From positions 6,589,224 through 6,653,223 of the forward strand of contig NC_045141.1 of assembly GCF_008831285.2 (NCBI RefSeq): a DNA stretch of 64,000 nt. Reading direction: 5' to 3'. The stretch is from Nymphaea colorata. Taxonomy: Eukaryota > Streptophyta > Magnoliopsida > Nymphaeales > Nymphaeaceae. Made by a program: the position numbers and the translations under genes. The notes beneath the pieces are model-generated. The model ran no database searches and was not told the origin of the DNA. It saw nothing but the letters and a program-made list of their open reading frames with translations. Shown in pieces: positions 46,362 to 60,212 of this stretch (its first letter is position 1; each line of letters starts with the position of its first letter).

Positions 46362-49300
46362 GTAGGTTCCTCTGTCTATCTGATTTTGCGATGCCGAGCG
46401 GACATTGATTTCATTCTTCTGACCCGCTCACATCTCTTGAGAGATTTGCAACTCTTGAAATTTTTTCTCGTTCTGTTTTCCTTTTGTAATGCAAAAGGTG
46501 CTGGAAGCCTTCAATGTGGATCCTGCCAAAGGGCTCTCGGATTTGCAGGTGAGCAGAGCGTGGCTTAAACCAACGACGATTCATCTACATTTCTTGCCAC
46601 CTATCTAGTCCGACCACCTAAAAGTTCACCCTTCCGCTTTGGAAATTTTCTGCAGGTTGCCGAAAATGCAAGAATTTACGGCAGAAACGGTGTGGCTGTT
46701 CTCCTTACATCTACTAATGCTGTTCTTATTATTGTATCTAGATGATCTGATTGTTCTTTTTGTTGTCTTAACTGCTACGCCTGTTACAACTGGTACCGTA
46801 CTACTACTGCCGTTTGTTCATATTTTCTCCAGTGGATTCTGATGGAACAACGCATGGGCTAGAGTGAATCTGTAAATGCAATAGTTGAATAGATTGTCGG
46901 CCTCAAAATTACATTGTTGATGTTACAACGGTTTTGTTTCATTTCAGCATTCCTCTGCTATAAGTGTTTTACTGAAGTACCTACAGGGAGTACCTTCCTA
47001 TCTAGTTTGGACATTGTAGAGAGCCCATTGATCTGATCCCTATACTTTAGATAGATGCCCATGTGAGTTATATGTCTGTAGTATCAAACTGCAATTAATT
47101 TAGCTCTAATCTTTATATATTATTACATGTTTGACGAGATTTATTTTTGTGCATGTGGATCCGGTCCGCTGCAGTTCTGCCTCAGGAAGGAAGTAAGTTC
47201 ATCTACTTACACATTTATATGGGACAGAACATGTTTGTAGTGCCTCTTTCTGTCACAAACACCCGCATACACACACCCACACCTTGGAATGCATGGTAAA
47301 CAATAAAGGGTGATTAGGTTTATGTTGCAAAAATTCAACTTAGCTTGCTGAATATGGCCCAGCATAATTTTATCAACTTCAAGGTTATTTTCGTCAATTC
47401 GAGAAATTCAATTGCCTAGATACTATATGCCAAAACTAAAGTGGCTATTTATGAGACCCAAAAATTTATGATAGTTCAACTGCATTTCAAGATTTCTCCC
47501 TTCCTAGAGGATCGGTGCTTAAAATTCCTATATAGGGGTGACAAAATTGCTTTCTAAGGCATTTGCCAAGGATCGACAATGGCTGGATGTCCACTGCATG
47601 TCCATGAATCTGGATGGAATGCTCTGGAGTATTTCGTCGTAGTGTCTGCATATTTGTAATAAATTTAGTGCATTATTGATCCATGTAATTTTTATTTCAT
47701 AGGTAGCCCCACTTAAGAGAGACGTAGGTCACAACTTCTTGTTGCTGGTGCTGTGACCTTTGGCTCTTCTGCATCTCATTCTCTCTCTTTTCTTCCAAAA
47801 ATACATTTTGGTGGAAAATCAAATCAGATCTATCAAAATTTAATGATACGTCTCACAGAATTCATTCTCCAGTACATTTTACATCTGGATCAATTCTGAA
47901 CCTGATCCAATCCATCACTACACCTTAAAGTTTTCGCGAGATGCTGCCTTATTCTAGGGTTGGTTGCAGAAGCCTTGAGGTTAAGGGGCCACATGCTAGT
48001 TCTTCTGCAAACATGCTTTAGGAGGCACAAAAAGAAATCCCAGTTGTAGCAGGACTAGTGCCTCGAGATGTCCTCGAGATGTCTTGACCAGGATCATACA
48101 TAGTCATTCTTTGGGACTACAGACCGTGCAGCAACTGAGAAATGGTCGAAGAAAACAAGAAAGATCTTCAACTGCATGTGTAACTGAGACATGTAAAACT
48201 AGAAGGTTCAGCAGCATGGTGGGGGACAATTGATGCAAGGTACCCGGACTTCGATACAATTAGTTGGGCTGATTTGAAAGGGAATTTAGAGAAAAGTGTT
48301 AACCCCTACTTATATGGAGAGTAAAATATGAGAACACATTTTGCCTTCAACAGGGAATTGTATCAGTTAACCAATATTAAGATAGGTTCATCAGGATGCT
48401 TGATTTTTTGAGTGGAATGACTTTTAATTTATCTGAAAATATAGAAGATTCCAACAAGGCCTGAATGATCATCTTGCATTCCTGGTGATTTGGCTTTTTG
48501 TAATATCCCTGAATGTCTATTTTCAGTACTTAATTGAACACAAATGATCAATGTCTATCTCAATGCTTAACTGAAATGAAAGATCTTATCATCTTGCTTG
48601 GCATCTTTTGTTTCCTGTATCAATTTCAACCATCAATAAAATTCTTTATTTTGAAATATGCCAATTTGACTCTGTAGTTGGATATGCTTATTTTTGACTA
48701 GTCAACCTCTTCTTTGCAGGCACACCCTTTTGGAAGTTAGTATTAAAGCAATTTGACGATTTACTTGTTAAGATACTCATCGTTGCTGCAATAGTCTCAT
48801 TTGTTTTGGCCCTCATGAATGGTGAGACGGGCCTTACGGCTTTTCTCGAACCTTCAGTAAGTATGCTGTATTTTGCTTTATAGTAGATGATGGAATACCT
48901 CCATCTACAGAAGTTTGTGTGCCTAAGTTTACTTCTTGCTTGATGCGCAGTTCCATCATCTGAATAATTGCATACTCTGAATGTATTGTAGACATGTATG
49001 TGCATTACGATCTTACATGTATCATCAAGTACAAAATAAATACTTTTTGTTACATGATATTTCTGTTAAGATGTGTGTATTTATGTTTGTTGTTATATTG
49101 GATCTGGATATGAACCAGTCCAATCCAAATTATAGTTGTTCTTGTCTTATTGTAAATGGCCTTCTTTTATAAGGATATATTTGTCAATCTGTATTATAGC
49201 ATTAGGGCATTGCCCGTTATGACCATTTCGAAGACTAGGACGTATGACATTTGTAGAAATACGAACAAGAAGAAGACGAAGAGAAACAATGATCACGATG

Positions 49301-52300
49301 TAACGTGGAAAACCCTCAACACGAGGGAGAAAAAACCACGAATGAGGAGGAGTTGGTGCCCACTAGCAGCCAGACTCTCTCTCTCTTAAGATTATCATTA
49401 ACACTTAAGAATTAGGGTTACATGACTTAAGTAGAGCCCAAAACGGGCTACAAGGCGGGTCGGGTATGGATCCGGACCCGAAACCCACAATCTATCAACA
49501 CTCCCCCTCAAGTTGGGCATACATATCAAACATGCCCAACTTGGATACATTCCTCTCAAATGAAGCTGAAGGAAGAGCTTTCGTCAGAACATCAGCAGTT
49601 TGGTCTTCAGACTTCATGTAAGGTAAGATCAACTCTTTCGCATCAATCCTTTCCCGAATGAAGTGACGATCAATTTCAACATGTTTTGTTCTGTCGTGAA
49701 GAACAGGATTGTTGGCTAAGTTGATTGCAGACTTGTTATCACAATACATCTTCATAGGTCCTTCAATCTCTATTCCAATGTCAGTCAACAATATCTTCAA
49801 CCACAATAACTTTGACACTCCCATAGCAACTGCCCTATATTCTGCCTCTGCATTGGATCTAGAGCAAATATCCTGTCTCTTGCTCCTCCATACAACAAGG
49901 TTTCCTCCCAAGTAGACACAGTACCCTGTAGTGGATCGTCTGGTATCACCACAACCTGCCCAATCCGCATCAGAATAGCCCTCGATTTCCACAGTCTCTT
50001 GTTTCACATACAGGAGTCCCTTACCAGGATTTCTCTTCAGGTAGCATAGCACTCTGTCCACAGCCTTCAGATGTGCATCGGTTGGCGCATGCATGAATTG
50101 GCTCAAAACATTCACCGCAAAGGTGATATCAGGTCTCGTGAGGGTAAGATAGATTAGCTTCCCAACCAAACGTTGATATCTTCCCTTGTCTTCTTCACAG
50201 AGAGGCTCTCCATCTCTAAGACTCAACTTGTGCCCAGTGTCAAAAGGGGTAGGAGTAGGTCTACATCCCAATTTACCAGTTTCTTCCAGCAGATCTAATG
50301 TATATTTCCTTTGGTTTAGTACAAGACCAGTACTAGATCTAGCAACTTCCATACCAAGAAAATACCTTAGTTTGCCAAGATCTTTGAGGTCGAATTCTGT
50401 AGCCAGTAACCCTTTTAGCTTGATAATCTCCTCCTCATCATCTCCAGTAACAATCATGTCATCTACGTAGACGAGCAGGAGAGTAACCTTGCTCTCCTTT
50501 TTCTTCACAAACACAGTGTGATCTCCATTTCCTTGTTTGTATCCATGACGTATCATCACTCTTCTCAGTCGTTCAAACCACGCTCTGGGCGATTGCTTAA
50601 GGCCATACAATGCCTTTTTCAGCTTACAACACATTTTTGGTTCTTCATATCCTGGAGGCATATGCATATATACTTCTTCTTCGCGGTCACCATTGAGGAA
50701 TGCATTCTTAACATCCAGTTGATACATCTTCCACTCCTTCATCACAGCTAGGGATATAACCACCCTCATTTTCGCAACAGGAGCAAAGGTTTCCAAGTAA
50801 TCAATTCCATATTTCTGGCTAAACCCCTTGGCCACAAGTCGAGCTTTATATCTTTCAACACTCCCATCTGGTTTGTACTTGATGGTATACACCCATTTGG
50901 ATCCAACTAGGTGAGCGGCTTCAGGAATCTTCACCACTTCCCATGTCAAGTTTCTTCTTAGGGCATCGATTTCTTCTTTCATTGCATCAGCCCACTTGGA
51001 GTCACTTTGAGCTTCAGCGACAGTCCTGGGAATCACAGCCAAAGAAAGAGTAGAAACAAAGCACTTGTAATCTTTTCCAAGTCTGGAATAAGAAACAAAA
51101 TTACCAATGGGGTGTTGAGTACATGACCTGACACCCTTTCTCAGGGCAATGGGAAGATCGTCATTCTTCTTTTCAACCTCATCATGGGTCTCCACGGTCT
51201 CCTCGGTAGGACTTGGTTCATCCAGGGAAGGAGTGGCAATAGGAGTGGCATTGGGATTGGAAGTAGATCTAGCATCACAAGTCATCACCTCTGTCCGAGT
51301 ACCTCGTCACAACTGAGGGCCTTCCTTCTCAATGCTATTGTCACCCCTTTCCTCCTTCTCAGGCACATCAACAGTATTAAGTGATTCTGCTTTCTTGTAA
51401 TCCAAAAAATCTATAAACTGAAGTTCCTGTCTCTGAGAGTACTCTTCCCTGCCCACAGACTGCTCCCCCTGAAGAGGATTCACACCAAAGTAAGAGGCAT
51501 GTTCCAAGAAGGTAACATCCCTCGTAACATAGGCTCGACCAGTAATAGGATCAATACATTTGTATCCTTTTTGCGTAGGGGAGTATCCAACAAAGACACC
51601 TTTGATAGACCTAGGATCAAGTTTCTTAACATTTGGACTGTGATCATGGATAAAACATACACAACCAAAAACACGAGGAGGAAGAGGAAATGGTGGACGA
51701 CTGCCAGGAAGCAACGAGTGTGGAGTCCTACCATTCAAAACACGACTGGGCATACGGTTAATAAGATAGGCACTAGTAAGAACTGCATCACCCCAATAGT
51801 GTTTAGGAAGATTTCTCTGAAACAAAAGAGCCCTGATGACATTAAGAAGTTGACGATTTTTCCTTTCAGCTACCCCATTTTGAGGGGGGGTGTAACTACA
51901 GGATGTCTCGTGAACAATCCCCCGTTGTCTAAGAAACTCCTCAACAGGCCGACACATGTACTCACGGGCATTATCGGACCTGAAAGTTTTAACATTCGCA
52001 CCATACTGGGTATGCACAAGAAGAATAAATGTCTCGATGATTCGAGGAACCTCGCTGCGGTCTTTTAACAAGTATATAAATGTAGCATGAGAGAAATCAT
52101 CAATGAAAGTGATAAAATACTGGAAACCTTGACGGGTATGAATGCCCGAAGGTCCCCATACATCAGAGTGAATCAGGGAAAAAGCTTCATTAGCACAACT
52201 AGAAGAAAGAGGGTACGAAGCCCTCACATGTTTGACAAACTGACAAACATCACAAGAAATGGAAGACACATCAAAGGAGGAACACAAGTCTGGAAACAAA

Positions 52301-55300
52301 TGTTTCAAAATCCCAAAAGGTAAATCCCAAAACGTTCATGCCAGTACATAAAAGACTGAAGACAATCTTCTCTTCTCTTATCTGTCTTGCGGATCGCTGT
52401 CAACAGAGCAGTAGCCACACGTATGGGAAGACGATATAATCCATCAGAAGCTAAACCAATCCCAATCCTCTTCCCTGTCACCAAGTCCTGCAAAACACAA
52501 CGATCGGCAGAGAATATAAGTTCACAATTCAATTCTTTAGTAAGTCTACTGACTGATAAGAGATTTAAAGGAAACTGGGGAACATGTAAAGCGCCCTGCA
52601 CATGAAATTTGTCCAACAATGACAGAGTGCCTTCGCCTGCCACACAGGTAGAGGAACCATCTGCAAGAGAAACACGTTCCCTTCCCGAGGACAACTTATA
52701 CTCATGAAACAATTTTGGATTACCTGTCATGTGATGAGTAGCACCACTATCGACAATCCATTCCCCCACAGAAGAGTTACCTTGATTGCCAATAACTGCA
52801 AGAGCATGATTAGCTGTAGTTCCCTCTGAGGTCTCAGTCTTGTTGACATCGAGCCTACCCAAATAAGCCCTTAGTTCACGAAGCTGGTCAGCAGAAATGG
52901 AGACTTTTTCTCCACTAGAGGCTTGCTCCGCAGACACAGGCGTTCTCCCAGTCAAAGATCTCCCTCTGTTCCCCTTCTTTTCTGGATGAAGATCCCAGCA
53001 ATAATCCACAGTGTGACCTGTTTTCTTGCAGTGAGTGCACCGGCGAAGAGACCTAGATGGGCCGCCAGGACCACGACTCACGAGAGCAGATCTCTCGTTA
53101 TAGGGCACAAGTTCCCTCTTCCCTTCTTTTGTAACAAGCCTTCTCTGTTCTTCCGCTTCAACACAGGAATACACATCTTCAATACTGGACACCTCCCCTG
53201 AATTCAAAATCTGGCTTCGAACACCTTCAAACTCATCATTTAAACCTGCTAAAAATAGGAACACCCTGTTTTCCCATTCATGAGCAACATAGAGCACCTG
53301 ATCATGGGGACAATGCCAAGGAATATCAGAATGATAGTCAAGCTCTTCCCACTTGGCTTTCAAAGCCCCATAGTACTCTGCAACAGACGAGGTCCCTTGT
53401 CGAATGCCATAGACTGTCTTCATTACTTGGTAAGTACGAATTGCGGTCTTCTTTTGGCCATACATTTGCTCGAGGACCACCCACATGTCTCTAGCAGTCT
53501 TCTTCCGAAGGATAAGGGGCTGAATATCGGCGGAAACAGAATTGACAATCCAAGTTTTCACTTGATTATCCTCAAGAAACCAAGTATGCCACACATCACT
53601 TGTTCTTGCTGGTTCGGGGTTGCTCCCATCAATATAGGCCATGCGACCACGGCCAGCAATCCCCATGGTCATAGCAGGCGACCACGAGAAATAATTATCC
53701 TTGGTGAGGCGAAGAGTGATGACCTGCATGGGAACATTCTCAGTTCTAAAAGCCCCTATTTCAGTGCCGGGCGAATCCTCCTCCAACACGGGCAAAAGAC
53801 AAACCAGAAACGCCGGAACTTCACGGCTCTGATACCATGTAGAAATACGAACAAGAAGAAGACGAAGAAAAACAATGATCACGATGTAACGTGGAAAACC
53901 CTCAACACGAGGGAGAAAAAACCACGAATGAGGAGGAGTTGGTGCCCACTAGCAGCCAGACTCTCTCTCTCTTAAGATTATCATTAACACTTAAGGATTA
54001 GGGTTACATGACTTAAGTAGAGCCCAAAACGGGCTACAAGGCGGGTCGGGTATGGATCCGGACCCGAAACCCACAATCTATCAACAACATTCTTGCCTCT
54101 TCTTCCTTCTTTCTCTATCTCCTTGCTGTTAATTGTTGCTTGGAGATATCGACCATGTTATGCTACATTATCAACGTATGTCATAGTCGTTGCATCTCCT
54201 GATTTGAAGTTAATATCAAAGATGATTGCTTGTACACCAATCATGGAGATTTTTCCTTTCTCTGATACAAAATCATGCAGTGAACCAGATGGAATGCTCC
54301 TGAGGGAGGCCTCACAAGTCACAACCATAGGCACGCTAAATCAACCGTTTAATAATATTTAAGACAACAGGAATTGGAGAAAAACATGGAAAATTTTATG
54401 AATAGAAAAAAAAATCAAGGGGAATTCCTATTTTCTCAACTGAACTGGACTGGACAATAATAAAATAAATCTCATCCGTCTATATGTGTGGAAAATTCTA
54501 AACATAGCGAGATAATCTCCACAAACATGTAAGAATAAAAAGTGAGAAAGTGCTTATCATAATAAGCACCAAATCAAGATAATTAACAAAGATAGAAATG
54601 TTAATGTAACATGCTATATTTTTCTGTATTTTTCATTTTTATTTTCTGTATTTTTATAGTTGTAATTTTGTTTTTTGTTCAGCAGAACCTTTGTCTGTTG
54701 AATTTCTAGCCGCTGGAATCTCCAATGGCAAGAATTCTAGCCGTTGGAGAAAGTTATTTTCTTCAATGACATTTCATGTGTGATGGTATCAAGTTGATTT
54801 TATATCTTGTTCCAGCTGTGTGTAAAGTTAAAGGTATAGATTTGTATCTATATCTAGTTCCTTACAAGAAAGGACTGCCTCATCCATATGAATCTTGTCT
54901 TGTGGGATGGCTATGGCTGTGTGACATGGGTGTGGTATGGGTACAAGGTAGGGGCACACCTTTTTTGAAAATTATGGGTACGGGGTTAGGGTTACGACAG
55001 ATTGTATATGTAAATATAATGATATATACATTATATATACAATAATCCACAAAAAATCTCCAAACTAAAGAAAAAGGGGAGGAAAATATAGAATCTAGGT
55101 CAAAGGGAAATAAAAAAGAAGGGACAAACCAAAATTAAAGCAAAAAATTAAATTTAAGTTTTAAAATACAGCCATACCATTGTACCCGTGTCGCTATACG
55201 CCTATACCCATGTACCGACACAGGTACTTCAGGATATCACATGTATCCGTGTGACTTAAGGCTGTAGGCATATCTCCACCCTTTCGCCAGATCTAAGAAC

Positions 55301-58300
55301 ACGGATTTTCCTTAATTCCCACATAGTTTTTCCTGCTCCACATGTACCCTCTGGGTTGTAGTGTCATGCTGTCCATATTTCTGCATCATATACTGTATGG
55401 GCATCTCACAACAATTTTTGGCAGATGTAAGAACCACAGCTTTTCCTCAACTTTTGCATAGTTTTTCCTTTATTCCCTAAATCAGGGTCAGTTTAGTTCT
55501 TGGCTATTCTTTCCAGAATCATGGTGTCATAACTGTTTATTAGTAGAATTAATTTTGTAGTGGAACTAACCTATATGTGCTTCTATTTGAAATTCAAAGT
55601 GCCATATTTATTATCTTTGTGCTCCAGTCATGTCTAATCTCCCTTATCTCACTTCACAATTATTTGATGATGTAAGCATGATTGTGAATGATACTTGAAC
55701 AGGTAATCTTGCTGATCTTGGCAGCAAATGCGGCTGTAGGGGTCATAACCGAAACAAATGCTGAAAAAGCTCTTGAAGTATGTCCTGATGGTTGATGCTA
55801 CCTGCTCTGTTTATATTTGAATTTATGTTTCAATTGGGCAAATGTCTGAAGGTCTAAATTTAAGCTTGTTCAATATCTGTGACAAGTTTCTGCGAAGTAG
55901 CTACTGTTATTCTGTAGATTAGGCTTTGAATAAAATGGAACGAAAGAATGTCAGCATGTGCGTAACACCACATTATTGAATTGGACTTCTTATTTGCCAT
56001 CTATGAAACAGAAAAGTGAATAAATTCAGAAAAAGTGGGATAGTGTTGAAGGTTTATGTTTAAAATGCATGCTTCCATACCTGTGACCTGTCCTTTATTA
56101 GATCCTTCACTATATAGCTCATTGAGGAGTTATAGGTGAGAAATTGGTGAAGAATGTTGAGCAACCTAAACTGAAATTCTAGGTTAAAAAAGTGAAGAAG
56201 CTGCTTCATTCATATGTGAACGTTTGGTAACCTGTGCCACATTATCCCATCAGGTAAAATAGGAGGTATACACAAATGAAAGAGCTGACGAAGAGTCCAA
56301 CATTCGACCATAACTATTTTATTTGCTTTCTTCCCCACTTTTTCCCTCTATGCTTCTTAGTATGTTGAGCCTAGACTTTTATTTTTTTAGGTTTAATTTG
56401 GGGCCAAATTGACAATGAATGGTTCTACTCTCTAGATGATAGATGGTCAGTGATTCTTTTTCGCATTGTAACTCTAGGGCCTTTGGAATATGTAAGGGAA
56501 CACAAGTACACAAATAAATACGACCTGTCTAATCAATATAATTGGATGGCCTCATACGTGCACTTTTTAGAGCTGAGCTTGCTGTTGTCATCCACCTTTT
56601 CCACAGCTGGATTTTGCGTGAAAACTGTTGAGCTATCCAACAATGTCACTCAGACGACTCATGAGTTTACTCATCCCTTAGTCAAAGACATGTTTAGGGT
56701 TCTTACCTAGGACAAATAGGACCCCAGTTTTCATTTAGGCTCTAGCATCTAGATGATCCACCTGGTTACATTGTTCTTTTAATTTTATTGCTGAACAGTT
56801 TTGGATAAATATAAGATTGCTGAATATTATGCTAACTATATTTACTGAATATTGTAAGGAAGATAGATATATTTCAAGCTGTCTTCTAGTTTCTATTCAT
56901 GCTTATCTTTTTGGCCAGTCTAGGCATCTGTCTAGGCTCCAAGGTCCTTTCGAAGGTCCACTCCTTGACTTACCTAGTTCTATTGACTATGTAGGTACAC
57001 ATAGTCCTCATATTTCCTGGTCTGTGCATTGCACGAGCGGTATATACAGATAGATAGGGTCCTTGTATTTTGTGGGTGCGTATTTTGTGTTTTTCAAATG
57101 AAATGGATGTTATTTTTCCTTGCTTTAAGCATGTCATCAATAAATTTGAGAAATTCACAGTGTATATATATGTGTGTGTGTTGTGTGTGTCTATATATAT
57201 ATATGTATATATCTATAACTATCTATCTATCTCTATATATATGTATATGTATATATTGACATATTGATAGAGTAGCTTGAGAAAGCGCTGCATCCAGGTT
57301 ACCACAGCTGGACATGAGCGTGGGCACGGTCAATGCACCGAGGTCAGTTGACCAAATTTGGATTTGGTTAACGCTGACTGAATCCATCTTCATCTTCTTT
57401 CTAAGGTTAAATTGTTTAATCATTAATGTATTTAAACAAATAAAAGCAAGTGGGTCGACTTCAGTCCGCCTGCTTCTGGTCTCCCTGCATGCTGCTCTTC
57501 TTCTGTTCACTTGTGCTCACTGGTGACTGGCAGCAACTCACTGGTGTCTTACTGACAAAAGGACTCAGCTAGTGCTCTCTCGCTCTCTCTGGCGGTGATG
57601 GACCATCATTGTCAGAAATCTCTCTCTCTGGAGTGTAGACCAGGCTTATGTTCAGTTTTTCTCTGCCATTGGAACACAGACTAGGTTTTTTTATTTTTCC
57701 AGATCATACTAAGCCCTCTCTCTCTCTGAGGGATTCTAAAACCTGAAAAGATTGCTGAACTGAAAACACTTCTTTTATGTTTCAAACTGAAATTCCTGGA
57801 TCACATCCATCTCATTGTGTTTCAAAAGAGACATAGATGAAACTAATTTGTGTATTCTATGTAAATTGATATTTATCTTTGACTTTTATCATTTCTTTGA
57901 TTTCAAATTTCAATATATCAATGGGTTCGATTTTTATTCTACATGTTTTGTTATGATGGTTATTTCGTTTGTTTATGAGTTTAATTTTGTGATTGTATTT
58001 GCTTGTGATATATCATTGTAACAAATAAACTTCTTGGGCTTTTTTTGGGGAGGTGTTTCTTGGGTATTAAATAATAAGTTTATATTTTTCTTAGATTAAA
58101 AATATGAAAAAATAATTAAGAGAACCACAAAATATGTGTTCTCGTTCATTTGTATTTAACCCCACAACTACATGAGGGAAGAGAAAAGAAGGTTTAAAAC
58201 CATGCAAATTTCAGTTGTGCATGAATATTTCAAAACAGAGATTAATTAGATGACCTGCTAATTAATTTAAATACATGGTCCCTCTCTCTCTCTGATGACC

Positions 58301-59212
58301 CATAAACAGCAGGCCTTCTATTAAAGGTACTTAAATTTCCACAAAAGTGATGTAGGTTTCTATCATCCCAACTGCATTTACTATTATTAAAGCACCCAAA
58401 GATAATTTAAGTTTCTGAAAAATTGATTAACAGGGTGACATAAGTGTATGCTTATAATTAAGATAGATTGTAAATTACTAAACAAAAAATATTATATTAT
58501 TTGTAAATTGCTAAACAAGAAACATCAAAATAGACCAAAGAAACACCAAATATAATATTGCCATGTCCCATTACCTGCACCAATGTGTAGCCACATGGAC
58601 ATGGGTGCGTCACCCTTCCGGGCGTATTCGTTAGACATACCTGTTTGTCCTAACATCCTTATTTGAACATATAGTTTTTGACATCTTTTGAGCAGTTAGA
58701 TTTGTGAAAATCAGCCAGAAAATGGGTGATCTGGCTGGATGGTCACTTGATGCAGATAAAGGTGGACGCCAGAATGTATGGACTCTGGGTGTATTTTATA
58801 TGTACATGTGTAAGTTATATATTCAAGAAGCCTATATGTAGGCAATGTGGGCATGGATGGCCAACCAACCAAGCTATCCTTTTTTGTTGGCATTTTTTCA
58901 AAAATCTAACCACAATGGTGGATGCAGAATATTGACAAATGAAGACATAAAAAGGAATTGCAAAAATCTGATGTCTTGCTTCACTTTTGTGAGCCAAAAA
59001 TCTCATGGCATTAATGTCAAAAATTCAAAATCCTTATAAACTCCACATATAGTTTTCATTATTATCCATTTACGTTGGATTTTTGTGATTCTTTTGCACA
59101 AATGGATTTCAACATTTTACTTTCATCCATAGAGTTGGATTTGTAAGAGAATAGTTTTTTTCACTCCCAAATAGTTGAAGACTGTGTGTGCTATCAAATC
59201 ATACCCTCATAC

Positions 59213-59249
<37 letters not shown>

Positions 59250-59260
59250 CATACATACAG

Positions 59261-59296
<36 letters not shown>

Positions 59297-60177
59297 TACT
59301 TGTTCAATCCTTCTGGATGTTGCTGAATGATTAAAATTTAAAACACGTTGTTAGAAATATAGTCACTAAATTGCAGCCATGGTTTATGGTGCACCGATCG
59401 TTTATGGTGGTGTCAGTGATGATTCATGGTCTTTTTAATGAGAAATTTTTAAATTTTAACCATCTGACAACTATTTGGCACAAGGCAACATTGATTTTTT
59501 GTTGTTTTTTGTTTTCGTTTTTTGAGAGAGAGAGAGAGAGGGAGGGAGAGAGCTCATGCTCCGTAGGCAAGGCTTCTTTGGTTGCTAACGACTGACAGTG
59601 CTTGATATATTTTTTTTCTTTTTTTTTTTTGAAAAAAAGCTAATGGAGGTGTCATCTCACTTTTTGGAAGGGGATGTTAGGATTCCTCCCGTCGAGGAGA
59701 GTTCCCGGTTTGGTCGGAGGGTGAGTTTGGGGGTGGGGTTGGGGGGGGGGGGGTGTGTTGTTAGGAACATGGCTCACACACGCTCTCTTAATGCACCAAG
59801 AGAAGAGGAAAACAAAAGAAGAGAAAAAGGAAGAAGACACAAAGATTTACGTGGTTTCGGAGACAACATTCTCCAACGTGCATGGCCACCACAAAGCATT
59901 TTTTCACTATCACAAAAGAATACAAAATGCAAGTGAAAATTGTGGCCTCATAAACATGAGATTAGGGCAAAACTCGCAAAGTGGAAAATGACATAAGATT
60001 GCCTTTTTTTTTTTTGTTTTGGGGGGGGGGGTGGTGTGGTGCGGGGGCTTTGTAGGCCTTCCTTTTGTTGTCGAGGGGATGGATCCCCAATGCCTTTGTG
60101 CATTTCTTTTTTAAATAATATCTAACATTGCAGCCATCCGTTTGAATAGCCCTCCGAACTCTGTCTCTCTCTCTCTC

Positions 60178-60212
<35 letters not shown>

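Larger units (their letters stand above)
49252..54086 (-). mobile_element. Nearly complete young Ty1/copia retrotransposon in ECA3 intron 5
   Basis: 4835 bp, flanked by the 5-bp duplication ACATT (49247-49251 and 54087-54091). Two 249-bp LTRs differ at two positions. Next to the right LTR (the element's 5' LTR) is the primer site TGGTATCAGAGC; next to the left LTR is the polypurine tract TTGAGGGGGAG. Gag, protease, integrase, RT and RNase H follow in copia order on the minus strand. The short LTRs and compact size suggest the Ale/Retrofit lineage (inference). One frameshift and one in-frame stop make it non-autonomous. Confidence 0.97.

Noticed and set aside
55703-55777. Possibility that the copia insertion disrupts ECA3 coding
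   Set aside because: Exons 5 and 6 are intact with good splice sites on both sides, and the insertion lies wholly within the intron.
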